DNA of 30,054 nucleotides, taken from UBA2982 sp040081395. Lineage in GTDB: Bacteria; Gemmatimonadota; Gemmatimonadetes; Longimicrobiales; Gaopeijiaceae. How positions within the stretch are numbered: the stretch's first letter is position 1; every line of letters begins with the position of its first letter. Shown piece by piece: positions 23,506 to 30,054 of the stretch. The translations under genes were made by a program, and so were the position numbers. The notes beneath the pieces are model-generated. The model had not been told where the DNA came from and searched no databases. It saw only the letters and a program-made list of their open reading frames with translations. The DNA lies in NCBI GenBank assembly GCA_040081395.1, contig JBEBGN010000023.1, positions 1-30,054 of the forward strand, given 5' to 3'.

Positions 23506-24965
23506 AGTCCGAACCCAAACTGGTTCTGGCGCGTCATGATGGGCGCGCGACCCTCCATCACCAGCCGCGAGTTGATCTCGCGTACGGACCGCGTCTGTGT
23601 CTGGCGCATGACGATGGACAGCTCGGCCATGATCAGCTCGATGGCGCGGTCTACACCCTGCTCGCCGAAGGCACCGAGACCCCACACGTAGGGCCGCCCG
23701 ATGCCCACCGCGTCGGCGCCGAGCGCGAGAGCCTTGAACACATCGACGCCGCGCCGCACGCCGCTGTCGATCAGCACGGGCACGCGCCCCTGCACCGCCG
23801 CCACCACCTCGGGCAGGGAGTCGATCGTCGCCCACATGCTGTTCTCGGCACGCCCGCCGTGGTTCGACACGTAGATCGCATCCGCGCCGTGCTCGATGGC
23901 GAGATCGGCGTCCTCGCCGGTGACGATCCCCTTCACGACCAGGTTCATGTCGCTCGCATCCTTGAGACGCTTGATGTAGTCCCAGGTATACGGCGGCCGC
24001 TCCCCCGCGGGTCCGTCGAGGTCGCGCGCCATGGGCCGCTGATACCCCTGTTGGTGGTTGTGGCAGCTCTGGCACAGCTGGTTGCTCGTACCCTGCCCCA
24101 CCAGCGACCGACGCGCCAACTCCCGGTTGCTTCCACCGAGCAAGTCGACGGTCCACACCAACGTGGGACATCCAGCGGCGGACACGCGGTCGATGACGCG
24201 CTGGTTCCGGTTCCAGTCGGGATTCGAGTAGAGCTGGAACCAGTGCGGCTCCCCTCGGGCCTCCGCGATCTCCTCGTACGACTGCGAGCTCACGTTGGAT
24301 TGGATCTGGAGCACGCCCCTGCGGCGTGCGGCGCGCGCTGCACCCGACTCCCCCTCGGTGTGGTACGCCATGAGCGCGGCGACCGGGCACAGGAAGAGCG
24401 GAGCATTGAAGCGCTGGCCGAGAATCTCGATCGAGGTGTCCAGCTGGGTGACGGGCTCGGCCGCGAGGCGGCGCGAGCGGATGGCGAGGTGCTGGAAGCC
24501 CTGCCGGTTGGCGACCCTGGTCTCGTAGTCGTCGACACCCATGTGCAGGTAGTCCCAGTGCTGCGCCAGGTTGTTCTCGTGTGCCACGCGCTCGAAGTCC
24601 CACACGTTCACCGCGTCGGCGGGCGACGTGATGAGACTCCCCGTGAGCTGCTCCTCCTGGGCCTGCTGGGGCGGCATCTGCGGAGGGACCTGCTGGTCGC
24701 GGAAGGAACGCACCGCCGAGACCGCGTCCGCCGCATCGATCGGCTCGATGGCGGCGCCGCAGTTGGCACACGATACGACTTCCGGTTCCAGGGGAGCGCC
24801 CCCTGCGGTCATGAGCTGCGCCTCTGCCTCGGTGGCCTCGAGCCAACCGGACGGCAGGGAGTAGTACGCGAGCGCCGCCAGCGGACTCGCCGCCAAGAAT
24901 TTGAAGAAGCGCCGGCGGCTCTCGCTCACCTGGGAAGGTTGCTCCTGCGATCCTGGATGCGTCAT
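23502..24965 (-). CDS. Tat-exported FMN alpha-hydroxy-acid dehydrogenase with CXXCH motif
   Basis: The 487-residue flavoenzyme is of the lactate/glycolate/mandelate dehydrogenase family. A twin-arginine signal (SRRRFFKFLAASPLAALAYY, residues 16-35) predicts folded export. The TIM barrel (about 120-470) shows the FMN and catalytic residues of the family: Lys345 in LVVKGI, catalytic His369 in SNHGGR, VLIDSGVRRG (397-406) and ALGADAVGIGRP (414-424). Two unusual features stand out. A CANC pair sits at 66-69 after the signal. CQSCH at 298-302 lies in the variable loop after WTVDLLGGSNRE and is a perfect haem c attachment motif. Because export is by Tat, the protein would carry its FMN and meet the Ccm system in the periplasm. 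It is the first gene of a pair with yceI. Confidence 0.88.
   Translation of the reverse strand: MTHPGSQEQPSQVSESRRRFFKFLAASPLAALAYYSLPSGWLEATEAEAQLMTAGGAPLEPEVVSCANCGAAIEPIDAADAVSAVRSFRDQQVPPQMPPQQAQEEQLTGSLITSPADAVNVWDFERVAHENNLAQHWDYLHMGVDDYETRVANRQGFQHLAIRSRRLAAEPVTQLDTSIEILGQRFNAPLFLCPVAALMAYHTEGESGAARAARRRGVLQIQSNVSSQSYEEIAEARGEPHWFQLYSNPDWNRNQRVIDRVSAAGCPTLVWTVDLLGGSNRELARRSLVGQGTSNQLCQSCHNHQQGYQRPMARDLDGPAGERPPYTWDYIKRLKDASDMNLVVKGIVTGEDADLAIEHGADAIYVSNHGGRAENSMWATIDSLPEVVAAVQGRVPVLIDSGVRRGVDVFKALALGADAVGIGRPYVWGLGAFGEQGVDRAIELIMAELSIVMRQTQTRSVREINSRLVMEGRAPIMTRQNQFGFGL
24060..24074 (-). other. CXXCH haem c motif within the flavoenzyme
   Basis: The codons TGC CAG AGC TGC CAC encode Cys-Gln-Ser-Cys-His (residues 298-302). 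This is the minimal attachment site for covalent haem c, on a protein predicted to be periplasmic. Zinc or disulfide use of the Cys residues is the main alternative. Confidence 0.6.
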
Positions 24966-25054
24966 GGTGTATCTGCGCGGATGAGATATGTGAGCCGGGG
25001 AGTACGATTCCGCGGTAACAGAAGGGGGGCGACGCCAGGATGCAACTTGGGGCG

Positions 25055-25075
25055 ACCCCGGCGGCCCTCCGGGGT
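25055..25075. other. Hairpin in the divergent gap before the M48 peptidase gene
   Basis: ACCCCGG at 25055-25061 and CCGGGGT at 25069-25075 form a perfect 7-bp stem with a 7-base loop. It lies in the 209-bp gap between the divergent FMN dehydrogenase and M48 peptidase genes, which otherwise holds nothing I recognise. Confidence 0.25.
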
Positions 25076-25174
25076 ACCTGAAACCGTCCTGCACGATCGG
25101 GCGTAGGGGCCATCGAACCGGTGGGGCCTGTTACGCGGACCCGAACGGGCAGATCCAACAGAGGAAGGACCAAC

Positions 25175-26179
25175 ATGGCGGACGATCGGAGCGGCACTTC
25201 GAGTACGGGCGAGCGCAGCGCGCGGGCACGGCGCGTCCTCACCGACATCGCGTCCCGATCCTGGGAGCACCCGGCGGACAAGGCCGCGCTACAAGCCCTC
25301 CGGCGCATCCCCGTCTTCGACATGGTGCTCCGAAAGATCTTCGGCTTCCTCACCGAGAAGGCGATCCGCCTCGCGTTCCAGGCCAACGCGGTGAAGGTGG
25401 GACCGAATCAGTTCGGCAACGTCTACCGCGTCTACAAGCAGGCGCTCAAGACGCTGGACGCCCCGGAAGAGTACCCGCTCTACATCACGCAGACGCCCAT
25501 GGTGAACGCGGGCGCCTACGGCATGGACAAGCCCTTCATCATCCTGAACTCGGGCACCGTCGCGCTCATCGACGACGACGAGCTCGAGTACATCCTCGGG
25601 CACGAGATCGGACACATCCTCTCGGGTCACGTGCTCTACCGCACCATGATGGTGCTGTTGATCAATCTCGCGAACATGGGCTTCCCCATCGTGGGGCTCG
25701 CCGCGAGGGCGGTGCTCGTGGCGCTGCTCGAGTGGAGCCGGAAATCGGAGCTGTCGTGCGACCGGGCCGGCCTGCTCACGGTGCAGGACCCCGAGATCGT
25801 CATGCGCACCATGCTCAAGATGGCCGGCGGCGGCACGTCGCAGGATACCAGCCTGCAGGAGTTCATCATCCAGGCAGAGGAGTACAAGCAGAGCGGCGAC
25901 GTGGCGGACCAGGTCTTCAAGGTCCTCAACCTCATGGCCACCACGCATCCGTTCTACGTGCTGCGCGTGAGCGAGCTCAGGAGCTGGATCGAGAGCGGCG
26001 ACTACGACCGCATCATCCGTGGCGAATATGCCCGCCGCGGTGAGGCGGACGCTGGGCTCCAAGACGACATGCGCGCGGCCGCTCAAGGCTACGCGGAGGG
26101 CGCCAAGGACTTCCTCGACGACCTCTCCGAAGCCGCCAAGCGGGCGGGCTCCGACTTCCTGGGTGGCCTGAAGAAGTGA
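25175..26179 (+). CDS. M48 family zinc metallopeptidase
   Basis: The 334-residue protein carries the HEXXH zinc site at residues 143-147 (HEIGH, within LGHEIGHILSGHVLY). The third ligand is probably Glu192 in KSELSCDRAGL, where ExxxD is the M48 signature. A hydrophobic segment (about 156-186) between them is consistent with an Ste24/HtpX-type membrane-associated fold. There is no classical signal peptide. The C-terminal tail (about 300-334) is charged and Ala/Gly-rich. AGGAAGG at 25162-25168 sets the ATG at 25175. It is probably a membrane or periplasm-facing quality-control protease; its substrate is unknown. Confidence 0.9.
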   Translation: MADDRSGTSSTGERSARARRVLTDIASRSWEHPADKAALQALRRIPVFDMVLRKIFGFLTEKAIRLAFQANAVKVGPNQFGNVYRVYKQALKTLDAPEEYPLYITQTPMVNAGAYGMDKPFIILNSGTVALIDDDELEYILGHEIGHILSGHVLYRTMMVLLINLANMGFPIVGLAARAVLVALLEWSRKSELSCDRAGLLTVQDPEIVMRTMLKMAGGGTSQDTSLQEFIIQAEEYKQSGDVADQVFKVLNLMATTHPFYVLRVSELRSWIESGDYDRIIRGEYARRGEADAGLQDDMRAAAQGYAEGAKDFLDDLSEAAKRAGSDFLGGLKK

Positions 26180-26250
26180 AGTAGGGATGTAGAAATGGGA
26201 CGAATTTCGCTGGGGGGCTAGCGCCCGGAGGCACTTCGCCTCAGTCTTGC

Positions 26251-26269
26251 GGCAGGATACACGCCTGCC
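26251..26269 (+). other. Hairpin next to a ribosome binding site
   Basis: GGCAGG at 26251-26256 pairs with CCTGCC at 26264-26269 immediately before the GGAGG at 26271-26275 of the lipoprotein gene. It could modulate translation or be the end of the upstream M48 transcript. Confidence 0.3.
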
Positions 26270-26280
26270 CGGAGGATACC

Positions 26281-26721
26281 ATGCGCTTCTCTTCGTGGAT
26301 GGCCTGCGCCGTCGTGCTGACCGCTTGTTCCTCGGGTGGTGGCGCCGGCGAGCCCGCGGACCCCGCGGCCCCCTCGGGGGACCTCCACATGACCGTCGTT
26401 AACCGCGCCGAAGCGAACGTGGCGGTCTTCGTGGTCTGGTCCAGCGGCAGAAGTCGCTTGGGAGATGTCGCCGTCGGGCGCACCCGCGAGTTCACGACCC
26501 CCTTCCGTGCGGGAACGGTCGCCCTCGGCATCGACATCTCTTCCGTCCCACCGGCCGGCACCAGCTCGGCGCCGTCGGGCTTCAATGCCACGACAGGGGC
26601 GCGCGAGGGAAACATGCTGGTGAGTGGTGGCTACACGGTCGACCCGGGTGACGTCCTCTACTGGGAGATCCGGCGGATTTCTCCGCGGCTCGACGTATTC
26701 GTCCGAGAGGTTCTTCCGTAG
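26281..26721 (+). CDS. Small predicted lipoprotein of unknown function
   Basis: The 146-residue protein has a short hydrophobic N terminus with the lipobox LTAC (Cys16 as the acylated residue), then a Ser/Gly/Ala/Pro-rich linker to about residue 33. A compact beta-rich domain follows (about 35-146), with LHMTVVNRAEANVAVFVVW and YTVDPGDVLYWEIRR. It resembles small exported beta-sandwich proteins, but I assign no family. GGAGG at 26271-26275 supports the ATG. It lies about 100 bases after the M48 peptidase and 56 bases before purD. Confidence 0.8.
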   Translation: MRFSSWMACAVVLTACSSGGGAGEPADPAAPSGDLHMTVVNRAEANVAVFVVWSSGRSRLGDVAVGRTREFTTPFRAGTVALGIDISSVPPAGTSSAPSGFNATTGAREGNMLVSGGYTVDPGDVLYWEIRRISPRLDVFVREVLP

Positions 26722-26777
26722 CGTTTGCGGAGGGGAACCGGCCTTCCTTTTCTGAGGCAGGTCGGTAACGTCCGCGC

Positions 26778-28061
26778 ATGCGGATCCTCATCGTGGGAAA
26801 CGGCGGCCGCGAGCACGCCCTCCTCTGGAAGCTGAGGCGCGACGCGCCTTCGGCCGAGTTCTTCGCGACCCTGCCCAATGGGGGCATGGCGCCCCTCTGC
26901 GAGCCGGTCGCGTTGGCACCCACCGATGTCGAGGCGCTCGCCGGGTGGGCCGCCGCGCACCGGATCGACCTGACCGTGGTCGGCCCGGAGGGGCCGCTCG
27001 CCGCCGGTATCGTCGACCGCTTCCGGTTCAAGGGCCTACCCGTCTTCGGACCCTCGAAGGCGGCCGCCCGCATCGAGGCGAGTAAGTCCTACGCCAAAGA
27101 CCTGATGCGCGGCGCGGGGGTGCCCACCGCGGAGTACCGCACCTTCACCAACTTGGCGGGCGCCGAAGACTACGTGCGCGAGCGCGGGGCGCCCATCGTC
27201 GTGAAGGCCTCGGGGCTCGCGGCCGGCAAGGGTGCCGTCGTGTGCGCGACCGTGGAGGACGCGCTGAGCGCGCTGCGTTCGATGCTCGGGGACCTCGAGT
27301 TCGGCGAGGCGGGGCGCGAGGTCGTCATCGAGGAGTGCATGCAGGGTGAAGAGCTGTCCGTCTTCGCCGTCACGGACGGGGTCCGTAGTGTGATCCTAGT
27401 CCCCGCGCAGGACCACAAGCGGGTCGGCGACGGGGACACGGGGCCCAACACCGGCGGCATGGGCGCCTATGCTCCGGTGTCGCTCGCGACCCCCGACCTG
27501 CTAGAGAAGGCGCGCACGCAGGTATTCGAGCCGACGCTGGCGGCCCTCGCCAAGGAGGGGAACCCCTTCACCGGGCTCCTCTACGCGGGGCTCATGCTCA
27601 CGAAGGACGGCATCAAGGTGGTCGAGTTCAACTGCCGCTTCGGGGACCCCGAGACGCAGGTCGTGCTGCCGCTGCTCGAGTCGTCCCTGCTCGAGTTGAT
27701 CGCTACCGTGGCCGAGGGGGGATCGCTCGCGGGGCGACGCGCACGCCAACGTCGCGGCGCGGCGGTGACGACCGTCCTGGCGGCCGGAGGATATCCCGGC
27801 AGCTACGAGAAGGGAAAGCCGATCCGGATCCCCACGGGGCTCGAGCGGGAGAACGTGATGGTGTTCCACGCGGGCACCCAGCTCAAAGGGAGCGCGCTGG
27901 TCACGTCAGGCGGTCGCGTGCTCGCGGTGACCGCGCTCGCCGACTCGTTCTCGGCGGCGGCCGATGAAAGTCGCGAGGCCGCGACGCGTATCGAGTTCGA
28001 AGGCGCATTCCATCGCTCGGACATCGGCTGGCGGGAACGAACCCGCTTGGAGAGGAAATGA
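26778..28061 (+). CDS. purD: Phosphoribosylamine-glycine ligase
   Basis: The 427-residue GAR synthetase makes glycinamide ribonucleotide in purine synthesis. The N-terminal VGNGGREHALLWKL (about 5-18), VVGPEGPLAAGIVDRF (about 69-84) and VFGPSKAAARIEASK (about 91-105) are family hallmarks. The ATP-grasp domain shows VKASGLAAGKGAVV (about 137-150), the TGGMGAYAP loop and the metal-binding EFNCRFGDPETQVVLPLL. Its length is normal for the family. The stop overlaps the next gene's ATG as ATGA. Confidence 0.97.
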   Translation: MRILIVGNGGREHALLWKLRRDAPSAEFFATLPNGGMAPLCEPVALAPTDVEALAGWAAAHRIDLTVVGPEGPLAAGIVDRFRFKGLPVFGPSKAAARIEASKSYAKDLMRGAGVPTAEYRTFTNLAGAEDYVRERGAPIVVKASGLAAGKGAVVCATVEDALSALRSMLGDLEFGEAGREVVIEECMQGEELSVFAVTDGVRSVILVPAQDHKRVGDGDTGPNTGGMGAYAPVSLATPDLLEKARTQVFEPTLAALAKEGNPFTGLLYAGLMLTKDGIKVVEFNCRFGDPETQVVLPLLESSLLELIATVAEGGSLAGRRARQRRGAAVTTVLAAGGYPGSYEKGKPIRIPTGLERENVMVFHAGTQLKGSALVTSGGRVLAVTALADSFSAAADESREAATRIEFEGAFHRSDIGWRERTRLERK

Positions 28062-28378
28062 TCATCACCACCACGCACTCGATCGACGGTAAACCCGTGC
28101 AGGAGTACCTCGGCATCGTCATGGGCGAGTCCATCGTCGGCGCCCACATCTTCCGCGACATCTTCGCCGGGATCCGCGATATCGTCGGCGGCCGCGCCAA
28201 GGGCTACGAGGAAGCGCTGCGCGGCGCGCGGCAGGAAGCGCTCCACGAGATGGCCGTCCACGCTCAGAACCTCGGCGCGGACGCGGTCGTCGGCGTCGAC
28301 CTGGACTACGAGGTAGTCGGACACCGCGGCAGCATGTTGATGGTCACTTCCGCGGGCACGGCCGTGAAGCTCGGCTAA
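28058..28378 (+). CDS. YbjQ family (UPF0145) protein
   Basis: The 106-residue cytosolic protein matches the YbjQ/UPF0145 family: MIITTTHSIDGKPVQEYLGIVMGE at the N terminus, a basic middle segment (GGRAKGYEEALRGARQEAL) and the signature NLGADAVVGVDLDYEVVG at about residues 71-88. The family forms ring-shaped oligomers; function is unclear, with suggestions of heavy-metal binding. The ATG overlaps the purD stop by four bases, and the stop is followed by the fpg start within one base, so purD, this gene and fpg are probably one transcript. Confidence 0.92.
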   Translation: MIITTTHSIDGKPVQEYLGIVMGESIVGAHIFRDIFAGIRDIVGGRAKGYEEALRGARQEALHEMAVHAQNLGADAVVGVDLDYEVVGHRGSMLMVTSAGTAVKLG

Positions 28379-28379
28379 C

Positions 28380-29222
28380 GTGCCGGAGCTTCCGGAAGCG
28401 GAAACGATCGTGCGGGGACTGCGTCCTGCGATCGTCGGGCGCACGATCCAGGCCACCCGGGTCCTCCACGCCGACGTGCTACGCCAGCCGACTCGGGGGG
28501 TATCCGACGGCGTGCGTGGGCGAACCATTCAGAGCGTCGAACGTCGCGCCAAGAACATCGTCATTCGCCTGGACGGGGACCGCGTCATCGCCGTGAACCT
28601 CGGCATGACGGGCCGACTGCTCCCGGTCGCGCCGACGGGCCCGCCCGCCCGCGAAGCGACGCACCCCGCGGTCGTCTTCCGCTTCCGCGACGGCGCCACG
28701 CTCGTCTTCGACGACACACGCCGCTTCGGAACCGTGGAGTGCCTGAGTTCGGCTGCCTGGAGCGAGCGGTCGGCCCGCATGGGGCCCGAGCCGCTCGACC
28801 CGTCCTATACCGCACGAGATCTCGCGGAGGCGCTCGGTACCTCCCGCTCGCCGATCCGCTCATGGCTACTCGATCAACGCCGCATCGCGGGGGTCGGGAA
28901 CATCTATGCCAGCGAGGCGCTCCATCTTGCAGGGATCCATCCTGAGCGGCAGGCTCGGACGATCGGCGAAGCCGAAGCGGCCGCGCTGCACGCCGCCATC
29001 CGCCACGTGCTCGAAGCCGCGATCGAAGCTGGAGGCACGACCCTACGTGACTACCGAACCGCCGAAGGAGACCCGGGGCGCTACGCGCGCCGGTTGCTCG
29101 CCTATGGCCGCGACGGCGAGCCATGCACGCGCTGCGGCACGCCGATTCTCAGGGTCGTCTTCGGCGGGCGGTCCGCGTTCTACTGTCCTTCGTGCCAGCC
29201 GCGGCGCCGGCCACGTGGGTAG
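28380..29222 (+). CDS. mutM: Formamidopyrimidine-DNA glycosylase
   Basis: The 280-residue bifunctional glycosylase/AP lyase removes oxidised purines such as 8-oxoguanine. It begins with a GTG read as MPELPEAETIVRGL; Pro2 is the Schiff-base nucleophile and Glu3 a catalytic acid. Lys58 (ERRAKN) and the helix-two-turns-helix RRIAGVGNIYASEALHLAGI (about 168-187) are present. The C-terminal zinc finger uses Cys249, Cys252, Cys269 and Cys272, with catalytic Arg264 in GGRSAFYCP. It follows the YbjQ gene by one base. Confidence 0.96.
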   Translation: MPELPEAETIVRGLRPAIVGRTIQATRVLHADVLRQPTRGVSDGVRGRTIQSVERRAKNIVIRLDGDRVIAVNLGMTGRLLPVAPTGPPAREATHPAVVFRFRDGATLVFDDTRRFGTVECLSSAAWSERSARMGPEPLDPSYTARDLAEALGTSRSPIRSWLLDQRRIAGVGNIYASEALHLAGIHPERQARTIGEAEAAALHAAIRHVLEAAIEAGGTTLRDYRTAEGDPGRYARRLLAYGRDGEPCTRCGTPILRVVFGGRSAFYCPSCQPRRRPRG

Positions 29223-29224
29223 CC

Positions 29225-30054
29225 ATGCTTAAGACCGGCACGCGCGCACTGCTCTTCGCGCTGGCGCTCGGGGGCAACCACGCCACCGCCGCGATCGCCC
29301 AGGAGACCCCTGGCGAACGGCTCCCCGTCCGCGAAGTCACGCTCGACAACGGAATGCGCTTCCTCGTCCTGCGCAGGGAAGGAGCCCCCACGGTCTCCTT
29401 CGTGACCCGTTTCGGCATCGGCGGTGTCAATGAACACCTCGGCACGACCGGCATCGCGCACCTGCTGGAGCACATGCTCTTCAAGGGCACGTCGACGATC
29501 GGCACGCGCGACGTCGTGGCGGAGCGCGCGCTCTTCGATCGCATGGACACGGCCCACGACACGCTGATCGCAGCGCGGGCGCGTGGCGACACGACCACGG
29601 CCGGCGTCCTCCGAGGCCGCATCGAGGCGCTCGAGGATTCTGCGCGGGCCTACGCCGTGCCCAATGAGCTCGACCGCATCTTCACGGAGGCCGGCGCCCG
29701 CGGCCTGAACGCCACGACCTCGAACGACGCCACCACGTACTTCGTCGAATTGCCTGCGAATCGCGCGGAGCTCTGGTTCGCGCTCGAGGCAGATCGCATG
29801 AGCGATCCCGTGTTCCGTGAGTACTACACCGAGCGCAAGGTCGTCACGGAGGAACGCCGGCAGCGCATCGAGACGAGTCCGTTCGGCCGCCTCTACGAGG
29901 AGCACCTCGCGGCTGCGTATACCGTGCACCCCTATGGCGTCCCCGTGGTCGGGTACATGACCGATCTGGAGACCCTGAGCCGCCGCGACGTCGAGTCGTA
30001 CTACCGGCGCTACTACGCCCCCCGCAACGCGGTGGTCGCGATCGTGGGAGACGT
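29225..30054 (+). CDS. M16 family zinc metallopeptidase (3' end beyond window)
   Basis: At least 276 residues are seen; the gene runs off the right edge. A signal peptide (about 6-25, ALLFALALGG then ATAAIAQ) predicts export. The inverted zinc motif HXXEH is at residues 79-83 (HLLEH) in GIAHLLEHMLFKGT, and a later KVVTEERRQRIE likely supplies the third ligand Glu. A helical insertion rich in Ala, Arg and Asp (about 100-150) separates these parts; it is longer than in short M16 members and typical of exported M16 proteins of several phyla. The start is two bases beyond the fpg stop; a weak ribosome binding site overlaps fpg. Confidence 0.9.
   Translation, partial: MLKTGTRALLFALALGGNHATAAIAQETPGERLPVREVTLDNGMRFLVLRREGAPTVSFVTRFGIGGVNEHLGTTGIAHLLEHMLFKGTSTIGTRDVVAERALFDRMDTAHDTLIAARARGDTTTAGVLRGRIEALEDSARAYAVPNELDRIFTEAGARGLNATTSNDATTYFVELPANRAELWFALEADRMSDPVFREYYTERKVVTEERRQRIETSPFGRLYEEHLAAAYTVHPYGVPVVGYMTDLETLSRRDVESYYRRYYAPRNAVVAIVGD

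Noticed and set aside
23506..25386. Upstream extension of the YceI frame through the FMN dehydrogenase gene
   Set aside because: It overlaps the real gene in another frame; the signal peptide and the ATGA overlap fix the start at 23505.
1..30054. Mobile elements, CRISPR arrays, tRNA or rRNA genes
   Set aside because: All gaps are under about 230 bases, none contains repeated spacer-like units or recognisable tRNA features, and no transposase or integrase is encoded.

Overview
This is a 30 kb window of high-GC bacterial chromosome with short intergenic gaps, many GTG starts and frequent 4-base start/stop overlaps. No rRNA, tRNA, CRISPR array, phage gene or insertion sequence was seen. The gene set suggests a member of the Gemmatimonadota or a close relative: a Ser/Thr kinase fused to an extracytoplasmic PD40 propeller, a System I cytochrome c maturation operon, a Tat-exported FMN dehydrogenase and an M48/M16 peptidase complement. 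This assignment is an inference from gene style, not from a marker-gene tree.

Layout. (1) 68-2437: recA on the minus strand, with a strong GC hairpin after it; divergently, a small conserved unknown protein and a YaeQ-family protein. (2) 2453-3569: a minus-strand group 1 truncated haemoglobin and a NemR-like TetR repressor. Each is preceded by a perfect palindrome with the core TAGACCGATCGGTCTA, so this looks like a self-contained electrophile- or oxidant-responsive globin regulon. (3) 3718-6375: the membrane-anchored kinase. (4) 6399-13231: a leftward operon ccmE-ccmF-ccmI-like zinc ribbon-ccmA-ccmB-ccmC-ccmD, followed by an outer-membrane-type protein. CcmE has the CXXXY haem-binding motif instead of the usual histidine, and no ccmG or ccmH is present, as in the variant Ccm system. 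(5) 13422-19198: a leftward housekeeping operon glmM-glmS-dtd-maf-glpK (amino sugar synthesis, tRNA proofreading, nucleotide house-cleaning, glycerol phosphorylation). (6) 19409-22928: rightward genes for an SDR/DUF2867 fusion, purU (TTG start) and a Cys/Met-metabolism PLP enzyme. (7) 22930-24965: a leftward pair, a Tat-dependent FMN alpha-hydroxy-acid dehydrogenase carrying a CXXCH haem c motif, translationally coupled to an exported YceI-like protein. (8) 25175-30054: rightward genes for an M48 metalloprotease, a small lipoprotein, purD, a YbjQ-family protein, fpg (mutM) and an M16 peptidase cut by the window edge.

The most interesting thread is redox biology. A variant haem-attachment machine (CXXXY CcmE, no CcmG/H, an added CcmI-like zinc ribbon) lies 10 kb from an exported flavoenzyme with a possible covalent haem site. 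A separate NemR-box-controlled globin module completes the theme. The remaining genes are mainly housekeeping.
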